Shown: one piece after another, positions 26,944 through 35,056 of the stretch
How positions within the stretch are numbered: the first letter of the stretch is position 1
Layout of the letters: the number at the start of each line of letters is the position of its first letter
Assembly (NCBI GenBank): GCA_013178375.1
Contig: JABLXQ010000001.1
Location: 62,001-126,000 of the forward strand
Origin: Gammaproteobacteria bacterium
GTDB lineage: Bacteria > Pseudomonadota > Gammaproteobacteria > Pseudomonadales > Ketobacteraceae
DNA length: 64,000 nt
Reading direction: 5' to 3'
Translations under genes and position numbers: made by a program
The notes under the pieces: model-generated
What the model was told of the DNA's origin: nothing
What the model saw: only the letters and a program-made list of their open reading frames with translations
Database searches by the model: none

Positions 26944-28776
26944 TCAGGCGGAATCGCTTTCCCACTCCACCCGGTTGCGGCCGTTCTGTTTGGCGCGATA
27001 CAACAGCTCATCGGCGCGTTTCAACAGTTTCTCATGACCATCGCGATCCGGCGGGACTGTGCTGGATACGCCAATGCTGATCGTCATGACTACGCTGTGC
27101 GGGCCATCCTCGATGCGTTTGACATTGAACGCTGCGCGCAGACATTCGGCCACTTGCACAGCCCCTTCACGGTCCGTCTGCGGCAACAACACCACGAACT
27201 CCTCGCCACCGTAACGGGCCGCCACGTCCGGCGGCCGCTTGATGCAGTCGCGGATCAGACCGGCTGCTTCCACCAGACACAGATCGCCGAAAGGATGGCC
27301 ATAGTTGTCGTTCAGGCTCTTGAAGTGATCGATATCGAGCAGCAGTACCGACAGCGGCAGCTTGTCGCGAAATGCGCGTTTGTATTCGTTCAGCAGCATG
27401 TCGTCGAAATAGCGGCGGTTGCGCAGACCGGTGAGGCTGTCAGTGGTACTCAGTTCCTGCAGTTTGGTGTTGACGGCTTCCAGTTCATCGGTGCGTTCGC
27501 GCACCCGGCGATCCAGGTCCTCATTGATTTTCAGCTGCACATCCAGCAGCTCTTTCTGGCTGGCAGCAGCTTTCAGCTGCGCTTCTTCACGCAGCTGGCG
27601 ATCCACATTCATGCGGTCCGCCAGCGACAGCGAGAACAGCAGTAGCTGGAACACCGCGCCAAAGTACACCAGGTTTTCCGTCACCGGATTGCGCGGCAGC
27701 CAGCCCAGCTTGGAAAAAATCATCACAAAAGCCGACAGGATAAACACCATCGCGCCCACCAGTGTGTACAACGCTGGCGTGTAACCCTGCCGCGACCGCA
27801 GCACCAGCGCAGTCAGCGTGGTGGGCGACGAGATCGCCACCAGCAGCAGGCAAAGCAGGATCATCTGTTTGTACGGCAGAAGGAAGGTCAGCACCATGTT
27901 GAGCGCCGACAACAACGCCAGCGTGCGCAGCACTCGCGCCAGCCGCGGCCAGGTCTGGCGCACCAGCAACACCTGATCAACGAATAGATTACCAAACAGC
28001 GTGCAGCCCATGATGCCGATCAGAATGCTGCGGTCAGTCCAGGTGGTAGCCTCAGGCCAGACGAATGCGAACGCAGCACCGCGCAATCCGGCCTCGATCA
28101 TCACCACGCCGACGGAATAGAAAAAGATGTAGACAAAACCCACTCCCCGCGCCGTCAAAAACACCAGCAGGTTGTACAGCGCGATAATCAGAATGGTGCC
28201 GTAGAAAAAACCATACCCTGTGGATTCGGCATAAACGTGTTCGACGAACGCGTCCTTTTCCCACAACAGCAACGGAATCTGCATCGACGACTGTGATTGC
28301 ACCCGCAACACCACCTGCAACGGCTGCGGGCTGACATCCAGCGGAATCAGAAAATTGCCGTGCCGCACCAACCGCTCGGCAAATGGCAGGCTGGCACCGA
28401 CATGAAATTCGCGCAACAGGGTTCCGTCCTGCAGCAGATACACCCGGATGTCATCCAGTAGCGGATAGCTGATTTCCAGGAACAGATCCTGCTCCTGCGG
28501 CGTGGAAGGGCTTTCCACGTCGAAGCGGGCCCAGTACACGGCGTCGGTAAAACCGAAATTCAGGATGGGTTGTTCGGAAATGTGCCAGGCGAAACGGGCG
28601 TCATCCTGCAACAGATCCGCCAGCGCGAGCGTGCCATCCTTGTCTTCCAGATACGCCAGCACGCCCGCCAGATTCTGCTGGCGAAAACCCGGCTGCAGCG
28701 AAATCGATGCGGCCTGCACCAGCGGCACGGCCATCAGCAGCAGAATCAGTGTGAGCAGTGTATGGATGCGTTTCAA
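26944..28776 (-). CDS. 7TMR-DISM diguanylate cyclase
   Basis: The 610-residue protein has a signal peptide and periplasmic 7TMR-DISM domain (about 22-165). About seven membrane helices (about 180-390) follow, then a coiled coil (about 395-440) and a C-terminal GGDEF domain. GGEEF is at 523-527, with RPPD five residues before as an I-site, so the cyclase should be active and product-inhibited. Architecture matches the GGDEF-EAL protein at 23262 apart from the output domain, so the two may respond to related periplasmic ligands with opposite outputs. Confidence 0.93.
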   Translation of the reverse strand: MKRIHTLLTLILLLMAVPLVQAASISLQPGFRQQNLAGVLAYLEDKDGTLALADLLQDDARFAWHISEQPILNFGFTDAVYWARFDVESPSTPQEQDLFLEISYPLLDDIRVYLLQDGTLLREFHVGASLPFAERLVRHGNFLIPLDVSPQPLQVVLRVQSQSSMQIPLLLWEKDAFVEHVYAESTGYGFFYGTILIIALYNLLVFLTARGVGFVYIFFYSVGVVMIEAGLRGAAFAFVWPEATTWTDRSILIGIMGCTLFGNLFVDQVLLVRQTWPRLARVLRTLALLSALNMVLTFLLPYKQMILLCLLLVAISSPTTLTALVLRSRQGYTPALYTLVGAMVFILSAFVMIFSKLGWLPRNPVTENLVYFGAVFQLLLFSLSLADRMNVDRQLREEAQLKAAASQKELLDVQLKINEDLDRRVRERTDELEAVNTKLQELSTTDSLTGLRNRRYFDDMLLNEYKRAFRDKLPLSVLLLDIDHFKSLNDNYGHPFGDLCLVEAAGLIRDCIKRPPDVAARYGGEEFVVLLPQTDREGAVQVAECLRAAFNVKRIEDGPHSVVMTISIGVSSTVPPDRDGHEKLLKRADELLYRAKQNGRNRVEWESDSA

Positions 28777-28846
28777 GAACGGCCCCGCCAGCAGTCATCG
28801 GTTCTGACTTCAGTGTAGACGGCAGTGCAGACAGGGGCCGCTCGAA

Positions 28847-29488
28847 TTACCTGTGGCCGGGCCGCAGTGCCCGCGACACCTGCAGCAGTTCGAAGAAGGC
28901 GTCCAGCATGCGATCGCCGTCCACCAGCAGATCAAAGCTGGCAGGGTTCAGCAGCCAGTTGCGCAGAATGCCTTTCACATACGCCTGATAGCTTTCCACC
29001 GCCAGCCGGTGATTCAGCCCCACCGGCAGTTGCCCGCGTTTTTCCGCATTCAGCAGCATGCGCTCGAAGCGCTGGCGGAATTCCTCACGCACCCTCGAAT
29101 CACGCTCGACGATGGGCCCCAGTTCCGCGACGAATTCACACTTGTTGAACAGAATGTCGAACACCAGCCGGTAATGCTCGTCGGTGGCCACCTTGTGGAA
29201 GAAATAGCGCACGGAATTGCGCAGTTCCCCCAGGGGATCGGCCACGTCGTCACGGGTGGCGGCCTCGGTCATGGCTTCCAGCGGCAGGGTTACCCGGTCG
29301 CACATGGCGTTGAACAGGTCTACCTTGTTCTTGAAGTGCCAATAGATGGCGCCCCGGGTCATGCCGGCGGCCAGGGCGATATCGTTCAGGGTGGTCTGAG
29401 ACACGCCCTTGCGGTGGAACACCTGCTCCGCCGTGTCCAGCAGGCAGTTACGGGTTTCCAGCGCTTCTTCTTTGGTTTTTTTGACCAT
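28847..29488 (-). CDS. TetR-family repressor of the RND efflux operon (AcrR/TtgR-like)
   Basis: The 213-residue protein has an N-terminal HTH (about 10-56) with TTLNDIALAAGMTRGAIYWH and FKNKVDLFNA, the pattern of AcrR, TtgR and MexR-type TetR repressors. The C-terminal ligand domain is acidic and helical. It is divergent from the efflux operon; the shared 134-base region carries an AcrR-box-like palindrome. By family precedent it represses both itself and the pump and is released by hydrophobic compounds. Confidence 0.93.
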   Translation of the reverse strand: MVKKTKEEALETRNCLLDTAEQVFHRKGVSQTTLNDIALAAGMTRGAIYWHFKNKVDLFNAMCDRVTLPLEAMTEAATRDDVADPLGELRNSVRYFFHKVATDEHYRLVFDILFNKCEFVAELGPIVERDSRVREEFRQRFERMLLNAEKRGQLPVGLNHRLAVESYQAYVKGILRNWLLNPASFDLLVDGDRMLDAFFELLQVSRALRPGHR

Positions 29489-29526
29489 AAGATTTTTATT
29501 GATTAATAAGGGTGATTGCCATTATA

Positions 29527-29542
29527 CATACATGAATGTATG
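29527..29542. promoter_or_regulatory. AcrR-box-like palindrome
   Basis: CATACAT-GA-ATGTATG is a perfect 7+7 inverted repeat inside TATACATACATGAATGTATG. It closely resembles the E. coli AcrR operator half-sites (TACATACA ... TGTATGTA) but has a shorter centre. It lies 39 bases upstream of the tetR start and 81 upstream of the pump operon. Confidence 0.75.
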
Positions 29543-29622
29543 ATTAAAGCCGATTTTGTGTGTCAGGACATTTCCGTGCCTGCCACGCCTACCGGCTGCC
29601 GCCCCCTCACGGAGATTGCCCC

Positions 29623-30789
29623 ATGCCCTCCCCCCTGCTGTCTTCCCGCCCGCATCTGGTCGGTGTCTTGCTGGCCAGCCTGCTGCTGGCCGCTTGCGAT
29701 CAACAAGCTCCCGACCAGAACGACGCCGGGATGCATCCGCCCGAAGTGAAGGTGGAGATCGTGCAGCCGCAACGCGTGGTGGTGAAAGCCGAATTGCCGG
29801 GACGGGTGCAGGCCCGCCGCACGGCCGAGGTACGGGCGCGGGTGGAAGGCATCATACAGGAAAGGCTGTTCACCGAAGGCAGCGAGGTCAAGGCCGGCGA
29901 CCTGCTGTTCCAGATCGATCCTGCCACCCTGCGCGCCGTGCTGGATGCCACCAAGGCCAACGTAGCGCGGGCCGAGGCGGATCTGGCCCAGGCCCAGCTG
30001 AAGCAGAAACGGCTGCAAAACCTGCTTGCGCGCAATGCGGTCAGCCCCCAGGAATACGACGAGGCCTTCGCCCGCGCCAAGCAGGCGGAAGCCGATGTGG
30101 CCGCCGCCAAGGCTGCCCACACCCGCTCCAGCATCGATCTGGATTATGCCGCCGTGCGCGCCCCCATAACGGGCCGCATCGGGCGCGCGCTGGTGACCGA
30201 AGGCGCGCTGGTGGGCAAGAACGAAGCCACCCACCTGGCCACCATCGAGCAGCTCGACCCCATCTATGTGAACTTCACCCAGTCCAGCAGCGAGATGATG
30301 CGCATCCGCCGCCAGCGCGGCAACGATCCGGCCACCAGCGCCCAGGTGCGGGTACTGCTGGAGGACGGCTCCACCTATGGCCACGAGGGCAAACTGCTGT
30401 TTTCGGAAATGACCGTGGACCCGGGCACCGGCGAAGTATTGCTGCGCGCCGAAGTGCCCAACCCCGACCGCCTGCTGTTGCCGGGCATGTTCGTGCGGGT
30501 GGAGGTGGAGCAGGCCGTGTATGAACAGGCCTTCACCGTGTCGCAGCGGGCGTTGATCCGTTCCGCCCAGGGCGAAATGGTGATGACGGTATTGCCCGAC
30601 GGCAAAGTGGTGCCCCTGCCGGTGAAAACCGAGCGCGCCCAGGGCGATCGCTGGATCATCCGCAGCGGCCTGTCCGGCGGCGAACAGGTGATCGTGGAAG
30701 GGCTGCAGAAAGTGAAGCCAGGCGCCACCGCCGTGGCCGTACCGTTGGCAGCGGTCGCACCTGCCACTGCCGCCACCCCGGCAGAGTGA
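29623..30789 (+). CDS. RND efflux periplasmic adaptor lipoprotein (AcrA/MexA-like)
   Basis: The 388-residue membrane fusion protein has a lipoprotein signal peptide with LLAAC and lipidated Cys25. Barrel-sandwich, alpha-hairpin (Gln/Lys/Ala-rich, about 100-175) and beta-barrel segments follow. VVVKAELPGRVQARRTAEVRARVEG and the GRIGRALVTEGALV lipoyl half-motifs are typical of AcrA/MexA. ATG 29623 is chosen for the lipobox and GGAG site; the frame opens earlier at 29560. It bridges the inner-membrane pump to an outer-membrane channel and lies ten bases before the pump gene. Confidence 0.95.
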   Translation: MPSPLLSSRPHLVGVLLASLLLAACDQQAPDQNDAGMHPPEVKVEIVQPQRVVVKAELPGRVQARRTAEVRARVEGIIQERLFTEGSEVKAGDLLFQIDPATLRAVLDATKANVARAEADLAQAQLKQKRLQNLLARNAVSPQEYDEAFARAKQAEADVAAAKAAHTRSSIDLDYAAVRAPITGRIGRALVTEGALVGKNEATHLATIEQLDPIYVNFTQSSSEMMRIRRQRGNDPATSAQVRVLLEDGSTYGHEGKLLFSEMTVDPGTGEVLLRAEVPNPDRLLLPGMFVRVEVEQAVYEQAFTVSQRALIRSAQGEMVMTVLPDGKVVPLPVKTERAQGDRWIIRSGLSGGEQVIVEGLQKVKPGATAVAVPLAAVAPATAATPAE

Positions 30790-30799
30790 GGCATCCACC

Positions 30800-33700
30800 A
30801 TGGCCCGTTTTTTCATCGACCGCCCCATCTTTGCCTGGGTAATTGCACTGCTGATCCTGCTGGGCGGCATCCTGTCCATCCGCCAGCTGCCGGTAGCCCA
30901 GTACCCCAGCATCGCCCCGCCCTCCATCGCCGTCTCCACCACCTACCCTGGCGCGTCGGCGCAAACGCTGGAGGAAACCGTCACCGCCCTGATCGAGCAG
31001 GAACTGAATGGCGTCGAGGGGCTGCTGTACATGAGTTCCACCAGCAGCTCTGACGGCAGCGCCACCGTCACCGCCTATTTCAAGTCGGGCACCAACGTGG
31101 ACGTGGCCCAGGTGGAAGTGAACAACCGGGTGAAACGGGTGGAAGCCCGCCTGCCGGATGAGGTGCGGCGCCAGGGCATCCGGGTGGACAAGGCCACCCG
31201 CAACTTCCTGATGATCATCACCATCAGTTCCAGCGATGGCAGCATGGACGCCACCGCCCTGGGCGACTACGCCAACACCCGCCTGCTGGACCAGATCCGC
31301 CGCGTGAAAGGCGTGGGCGAGGCCCAGGTGTTCGGCACCGAGTACGCCATGCGGGTATGGCTGGACCCGGTCAAGCTCACCGCCTTTTCGCTGCTGCCCA
31401 ATGACGTGGTGAGGGCGATCCAGGCCCAGAATGTACAGGTAGCGGCGGGCGAAGTCGGTGGCCTGCCCGCCGTGCTGGGCCAGATGCTGAACGCCACCGT
31501 GGTGACGGAGAGCCGGCTGTCCACCCCGGAACAGTTCGGCGAGATCCTGCTGAAGGCCAATCCCGATGGCTCCGCCGTGCGCCTGAAAGACGTGGCGCGG
31601 GTGGACCTGGGCGGCGCCAGCTATTCCCGCGCCGCCTTCCTCAATGGCCAGCCCGCCGCGCCACTGGCGATCAAGCTGTCGCCGTCCGGCAATGCGGTGG
31701 AAACCGCTGCCCTGGTACGCGCGCGCATGGCGGAACTGGCGCCGTATTTTCCCAAGGGCATGATCTGGGATATTCCCTACGACACCTCCGCCTTCGTCAG
31801 CATTTCCATCCAGGAAGTGGTGAAGACGCTGCTGGAAGCCATCGCGCTGGTGTTCCTGGTGATGCTGGTATTCCTGCAGAACTGGCGCGCGACGCTGATC
31901 CCCACCCTGGTGGTGCCGGTGGCGCTGATGGGCACTTTCATCGGCATGAACCTGTTCGGCTTTTCCATCAACGTGCTGACGCTGTTCGGGCTGGTGCTGG
32001 CCATCGGCATTCTGGTGGACGACGCCATCGTGGTGGTGGAGAACGTCGAGCGCATCATGACGGAAGAAGGGCTGTCGCCGCTGGCGGCCACCCGCAAGGC
32101 CATGAGCCAGATCACCGGCGCGATCATCGGCATCACCACGGTGCTGGTGGCGGTGTTCATTCCGATGGCGTTTTTTGGCGGCTCGGTGGGCGCGATCTAC
32201 CGGCAGTTTTCGCTGGCGCTGATCGTGTCGATCCTGTTCTCGGCGTTTCTGGCCCTGAGCCTCACTCCGGCCCTCTGCGCCACCCTGCTCAAGCGCCACC
32301 CGCACGAGGGCCCGCGCAAGGGATTCTTCGGCTGGTTCAACCGCGGCTTCTCCGCCACCACCCGCGGTTATGAAACCGGCGTGCGCCATATCCTGAAACG
32401 CAGCCTGCGCTTTTTCGTGCTGTACATGGTGGTAGTGACCGCAGTGACCTGGTTCGCCGTGCGCCTGCCCACTGCTTTCATTCCCGAGGAAGACCAGGGC
32501 TACTTCATTACCATCGTGCAGCTGCCGGCCGGTGCCACCCAGCAGCGCACGCTGGCGGTGCTGCGGCAGATGGAAAATTATTTCCTCAAGAACGAACCCA
32601 ACGTTGCCAAGATGGTGGCCGTGGCGGGTTTCAGCTTTTTCGGTGGCGGCCAGAACGTGGGCATCGCTTTCATCCGGATGAAAGACTGGGATGAACGGCC
32701 CAATCCCGAGCAGCATGTGACAGCCATCGTGGCGCGCGCCCGCGCCTATCTGTCCACCCTGGGGGACGCCAACGTTTTTCCCCTCAATCCGCCATCGATT
32801 CCCGAACTGGGCACCGCCACCGGATTTGAATTCCAGCTGCAGGATCGCGGCGGCCAGGGCCATGTGGCGCTGACGGAAGCCCGCAACCAGCTGCTGAGCC
32901 TGGCGTCCAAACATCCGGCCCTGACGGGCGTGCGGGCGGAGGGACTTGAGGATACGCCGCAACTGGACGTCCAGATCGATCGCGCCAAGGCCAGTGCGCT
33001 GGGCGTGGCCATCAGCGACATCAACAGCACGTTGGGCGTGGCGCTGGGCTCGGCTTATGCCAATGATTTCGTGCGCGCCGGCCGGATTCAGAAAGTGCTG
33101 GTGCAGGCCGATGCACCGGCGCGCATGCTGCCGGAACAGGTACTGAACCTGCGCGTGCGCAACAACCAGGGACATATGGTGCCCTTCAGTGCCTTCGCCC
33201 ACGCCCGCTGGATCATGGGATCGCCGCGGCTGGAACGCTACAACGGCATGTCGTCGATGAAAATTGGCGGCCAGGCGGCACCCGGTTTCAGTTCCGGCGA
33301 AGCCATGAAGGCGATGGAACAGCTGGCGGCGAAACTGCCGGATGGCTTCGGTTACGAATGGTCGGGCACGTCGTATGAAGAACGGCTGTCGGGCGCGCAG
33401 GCGCCGGGGCTGTTCGTGATTTCGGTGCTGGTAGTGTTCCTGTGTCTGGCGGCGCTGTATGAAAGCTGGACCATTCCGGTGTCGGTGCTGCTGGTGGTGC
33501 CGCTGGGCATATTGGGATCGCTGGCGGCGGTGTATCTGCGCGACATGCCGAACGATGTTTATTTCAAGGTGGGCCTGATCACCATCATCGGTCTGGCGGC
33601 GAAAAACGCAATCCTGATCGTGGAATTTGCCAAGGATCAGATGGCCCTCGGCAAACCGCTGCTGGATGCCACGCTGGACGCCTGCCGCATGCGGTTCCGC

Positions 33701-33925
33701 CCGATCATCATGACGTCGCTGGCGTTTGCCTTCGGCGTATTGCCGCTGGCGATCAGCACCGGCGCCGGCGCGGCCAGCCGGCACGCCATCGGCACTGGCG
33801 TGCTGGGTGGGATGATCTCGGCGACCGTGCTGGCGGTGTTGTTTGTGCCGCTGTTTTTTGTGATGGTGATGAAATATTTTCCGAAGGGGAAAGCGCGGGA
33901 GGGGGAACATCACGCTGGTGATTGA
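30800..33925 (+). CDS. RND multidrug efflux pump inner-membrane subunit (AcrB/MexB-like, HAE1)
   Basis: The 1041-residue proton antiporter has the usual 12 helices and two large periplasmic loops. It opens MARFFIDRPIFAWVIA, as HAE1 pumps do. The proton-relay Asp pair is in GILVDDAIVVVENVER (TM4) and the partner Lys in AAKNAILIVEFAKD (TM10). The N-terminal QYPSIAPPSI and GVEGLLYMSSTSSSDG porter motifs are present. It is cotranscribed with the adaptor. No oprM/tolC gene follows, so a channel must come from another locus. Substrates are probably broad hydrophobic compounds, relevant to a hydrocarbon-using host. Confidence 0.96.
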   Translation: MARFFIDRPIFAWVIALLILLGGILSIRQLPVAQYPSIAPPSIAVSTTYPGASAQTLEETVTALIEQELNGVEGLLYMSSTSSSDGSATVTAYFKSGTNVDVAQVEVNNRVKRVEARLPDEVRRQGIRVDKATRNFLMIITISSSDGSMDATALGDYANTRLLDQIRRVKGVGEAQVFGTEYAMRVWLDPVKLTAFSLLPNDVVRAIQAQNVQVAAGEVGGLPAVLGQMLNATVVTESRLSTPEQFGEILLKANPDGSAVRLKDVARVDLGGASYSRAAFLNGQPAAPLAIKLSPSGNAVETAALVRARMAELAPYFPKGMIWDIPYDTSAFVSISIQEVVKTLLEAIALVFLVMLVFLQNWRATLIPTLVVPVALMGTFIGMNLFGFSINVLTLFGLVLAIGILVDDAIVVVENVERIMTEEGLSPLAATRKAMSQITGAIIGITTVLVAVFIPMAFFGGSVGAIYRQFSLALIVSILFSAFLALSLTPALCATLLKRHPHEGPRKGFFGWFNRGFSATTRGYETGVRHILKRSLRFFVLYMVVVTAVTWFAVRLPTAFIPEEDQGYFITIVQLPAGATQQRTLAVLRQMENYFLKNEPNVAKMVAVAGFSFFGGGQNVGIAFIRMKDWDERPNPEQHVTAIVARARAYLSTLGDANVFPLNPPSIPELGTATGFEFQLQDRGGQGHVALTEARNQLLSLASKHPALTGVRAEGLEDTPQLDVQIDRAKASALGVAISDINSTLGVALGSAYANDFVRAGRIQKVLVQADAPARMLPEQVLNLRVRNNQGHMVPFSAFAHARWIMGSPRLERYNGMSSMKIGGQAAPGFSSGEAMKAMEQLAAKLPDGFGYEWSGTSYEERLSGAQAPGLFVISVLVVFLCLAALYESWTIPVSVLLVVPLGILGSLAAVYLRDMPNDVYFKVGLITIIGLAAKNAILIVEFAKDQMALGKPLLDATLDACRMRFRPIIMTSLAFAFGVLPLAISTGAGAASRHAIGTGVLGGMISATVLAVLFVPLFFVMVMKYFPKGKAREGEHHAGD

Positions 33926-33936
33926 AATCTCCTGCT

Positions 33937-34299
33937 TTACCCGGTAACCGTAAACCGGGTCATGAGCCTGAACAACGGCTTATGAATACTGAATAATGCA
34001 TAAATAATGATGGCGTAGTGGATGCCTGCCGTACCTAGCGACAACAGCATGAGCTGGTACGGATCTTCATCGACTAACAAAAATGCCGGGGCGATCACAA
34101 TAGTGACCCCGAGCAGCATGTAGCAAATCAACAAGTCGAGGGCACGCTTCTGCCGAAACAGTGTTGCGATTCTCAAACTGAAAAAGACAATGAGAATATC
34201 GGCGATAGTGTAGCCAACCACCTGGAGCACTACCAAGTCGGTATTAGTAGAGTCAATACTCATTATCAGCCAGGCCGTCCATTCATAAATATCCGGCAT
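33937..34299 (-). CDS. Small three-helix membrane protein of unknown function
   Basis: From ATG 34299 this is 120 residues with three hydrophobic segments (VVGYTIADILIVFFSLRIA, a central LLICYMLLGVTIVIAPAFLLV-like stretch and a third near residues 85-110). The sequence is more AT-rich than the RND genes alongside. Its start overlaps the end of the next upstream membrane gene by 17 bases, suggesting coupled expression. I recognise no family. It marks the left end of an AT-rich block that continues to about 44.9 kb. Confidence 0.6.
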   Translation of the reverse strand: MPDIYEWTAWLIMSIDSTNTDLVVLQVVGYTIADILIVFFSLRIATLFRQKRALDLLICYMLLGVTIVIAPAFLLVDEDPYQLMLLSLGTAGIHYAIIIYALFSIHKPLFRLMTRFTVTG

Positions 34300-35056
34300 C
34301 AATATGCGCCTTGATGTGCTGAACCATTTTATAAATTCTGTAGGCGTAGAACGCCGCCACACCATTTATGAAAACCCACAGAAATCCACATACGATATAG
34401 AAAAAATGAAAATTGTTAGCAAAATAGCGATTTTCTAGGCGGCCAGCATGAACCAAATCGATATAAATCAGATGATATCCGGCATACAAAGCGAGAAACA
34501 GTAAAGCCATCGTCTTGATGATCATCTGAATCTGTAAATTCATCCGGTTCCTTTGCAATTCCCTAAATCCTGAACGTTCGTTGCCTGCAATCAGGTATTT
34601 CCCTGCTCTGCAAAAGAATATTGCATAGATTGTTATGAGCGCCTCGAATAAAACATACAAAGTGCAATAGGCATCTACAGTCAGTTGGTATGCCAACGTC
34701 CAATTGGCATCATTGGGCTGTTGAATGATCCTGAGGAACACATCAAAAAATGTGACGCCAAACATGACAACCAGTACCGCTAGCAAGACCGTCACGCCTT
34801 GCCAACTTCTTCCAGAACCAACTATGCTGACTTTCCACAGCTGCGACACGAAACCCAGAATAACAGCTTCGCATAACAGCCAAAAATAGAAAATTGCGCC
34901 ACCCGCTGTTGACAACAAACGCTGACATCCATTCAAGGCAATCCCGAACAACCCGGGATTGCATGATCGAACGATTGATGCGGTTTTCTGTTCTACGAAA
35001 ACGCAAGCCCATGAAAGAACCTTGCTCTTCTCCGCAATAACGAAAACATAATGCAT
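34283..35056 (-). CDS. Multi-pass membrane protein of unknown function
   Basis: About 257 residues from ATG 35056, with five or so hydrophobic segments and a polar middle stretch (GNERSGFRELQRNRMNLQIQ). The start is uncertain: 35056 overlaps the upstream protease gene by 64 bases, and the frame is open to 35107. No family is recognised. It lies between the secreted protease and a second small membrane gene on the same strand with overlaps on both sides, so all three may be one transcript. A partner role for the protease is conjecture. Confidence 0.6.
   Translation of the reverse strand: MHYVFVIAEKSKVLSWACVFVEQKTASIVRSCNPGLFGIALNGCQRLLSTAGGAIFYFWLLCEAVILGFVSQLWKVSIVGSGRSWQGVTVLLAVLVVMFGVTFFDVFLRIIQQPNDANWTLAYQLTVDAYCTLYVLFEALITIYAIFFCRAGKYLIAGNERSGFRELQRNRMNLQIQMIIKTMALLFLALYAGYHLIYIDLVHAGRLENRYFANNFHFFYIVCGFLWVFINGVAAFYAYRIYKMVQHIKAHIDAGYL

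Noticed and set aside
30656..33913. Open frame of 1085 codons antisense to the RND pump gene
   Set aside because: It is the shadow of a high-GC gene: His/Gln/Arg-rich, no domain, no ribosome site, whereas the plus strand encodes a textbook pump.
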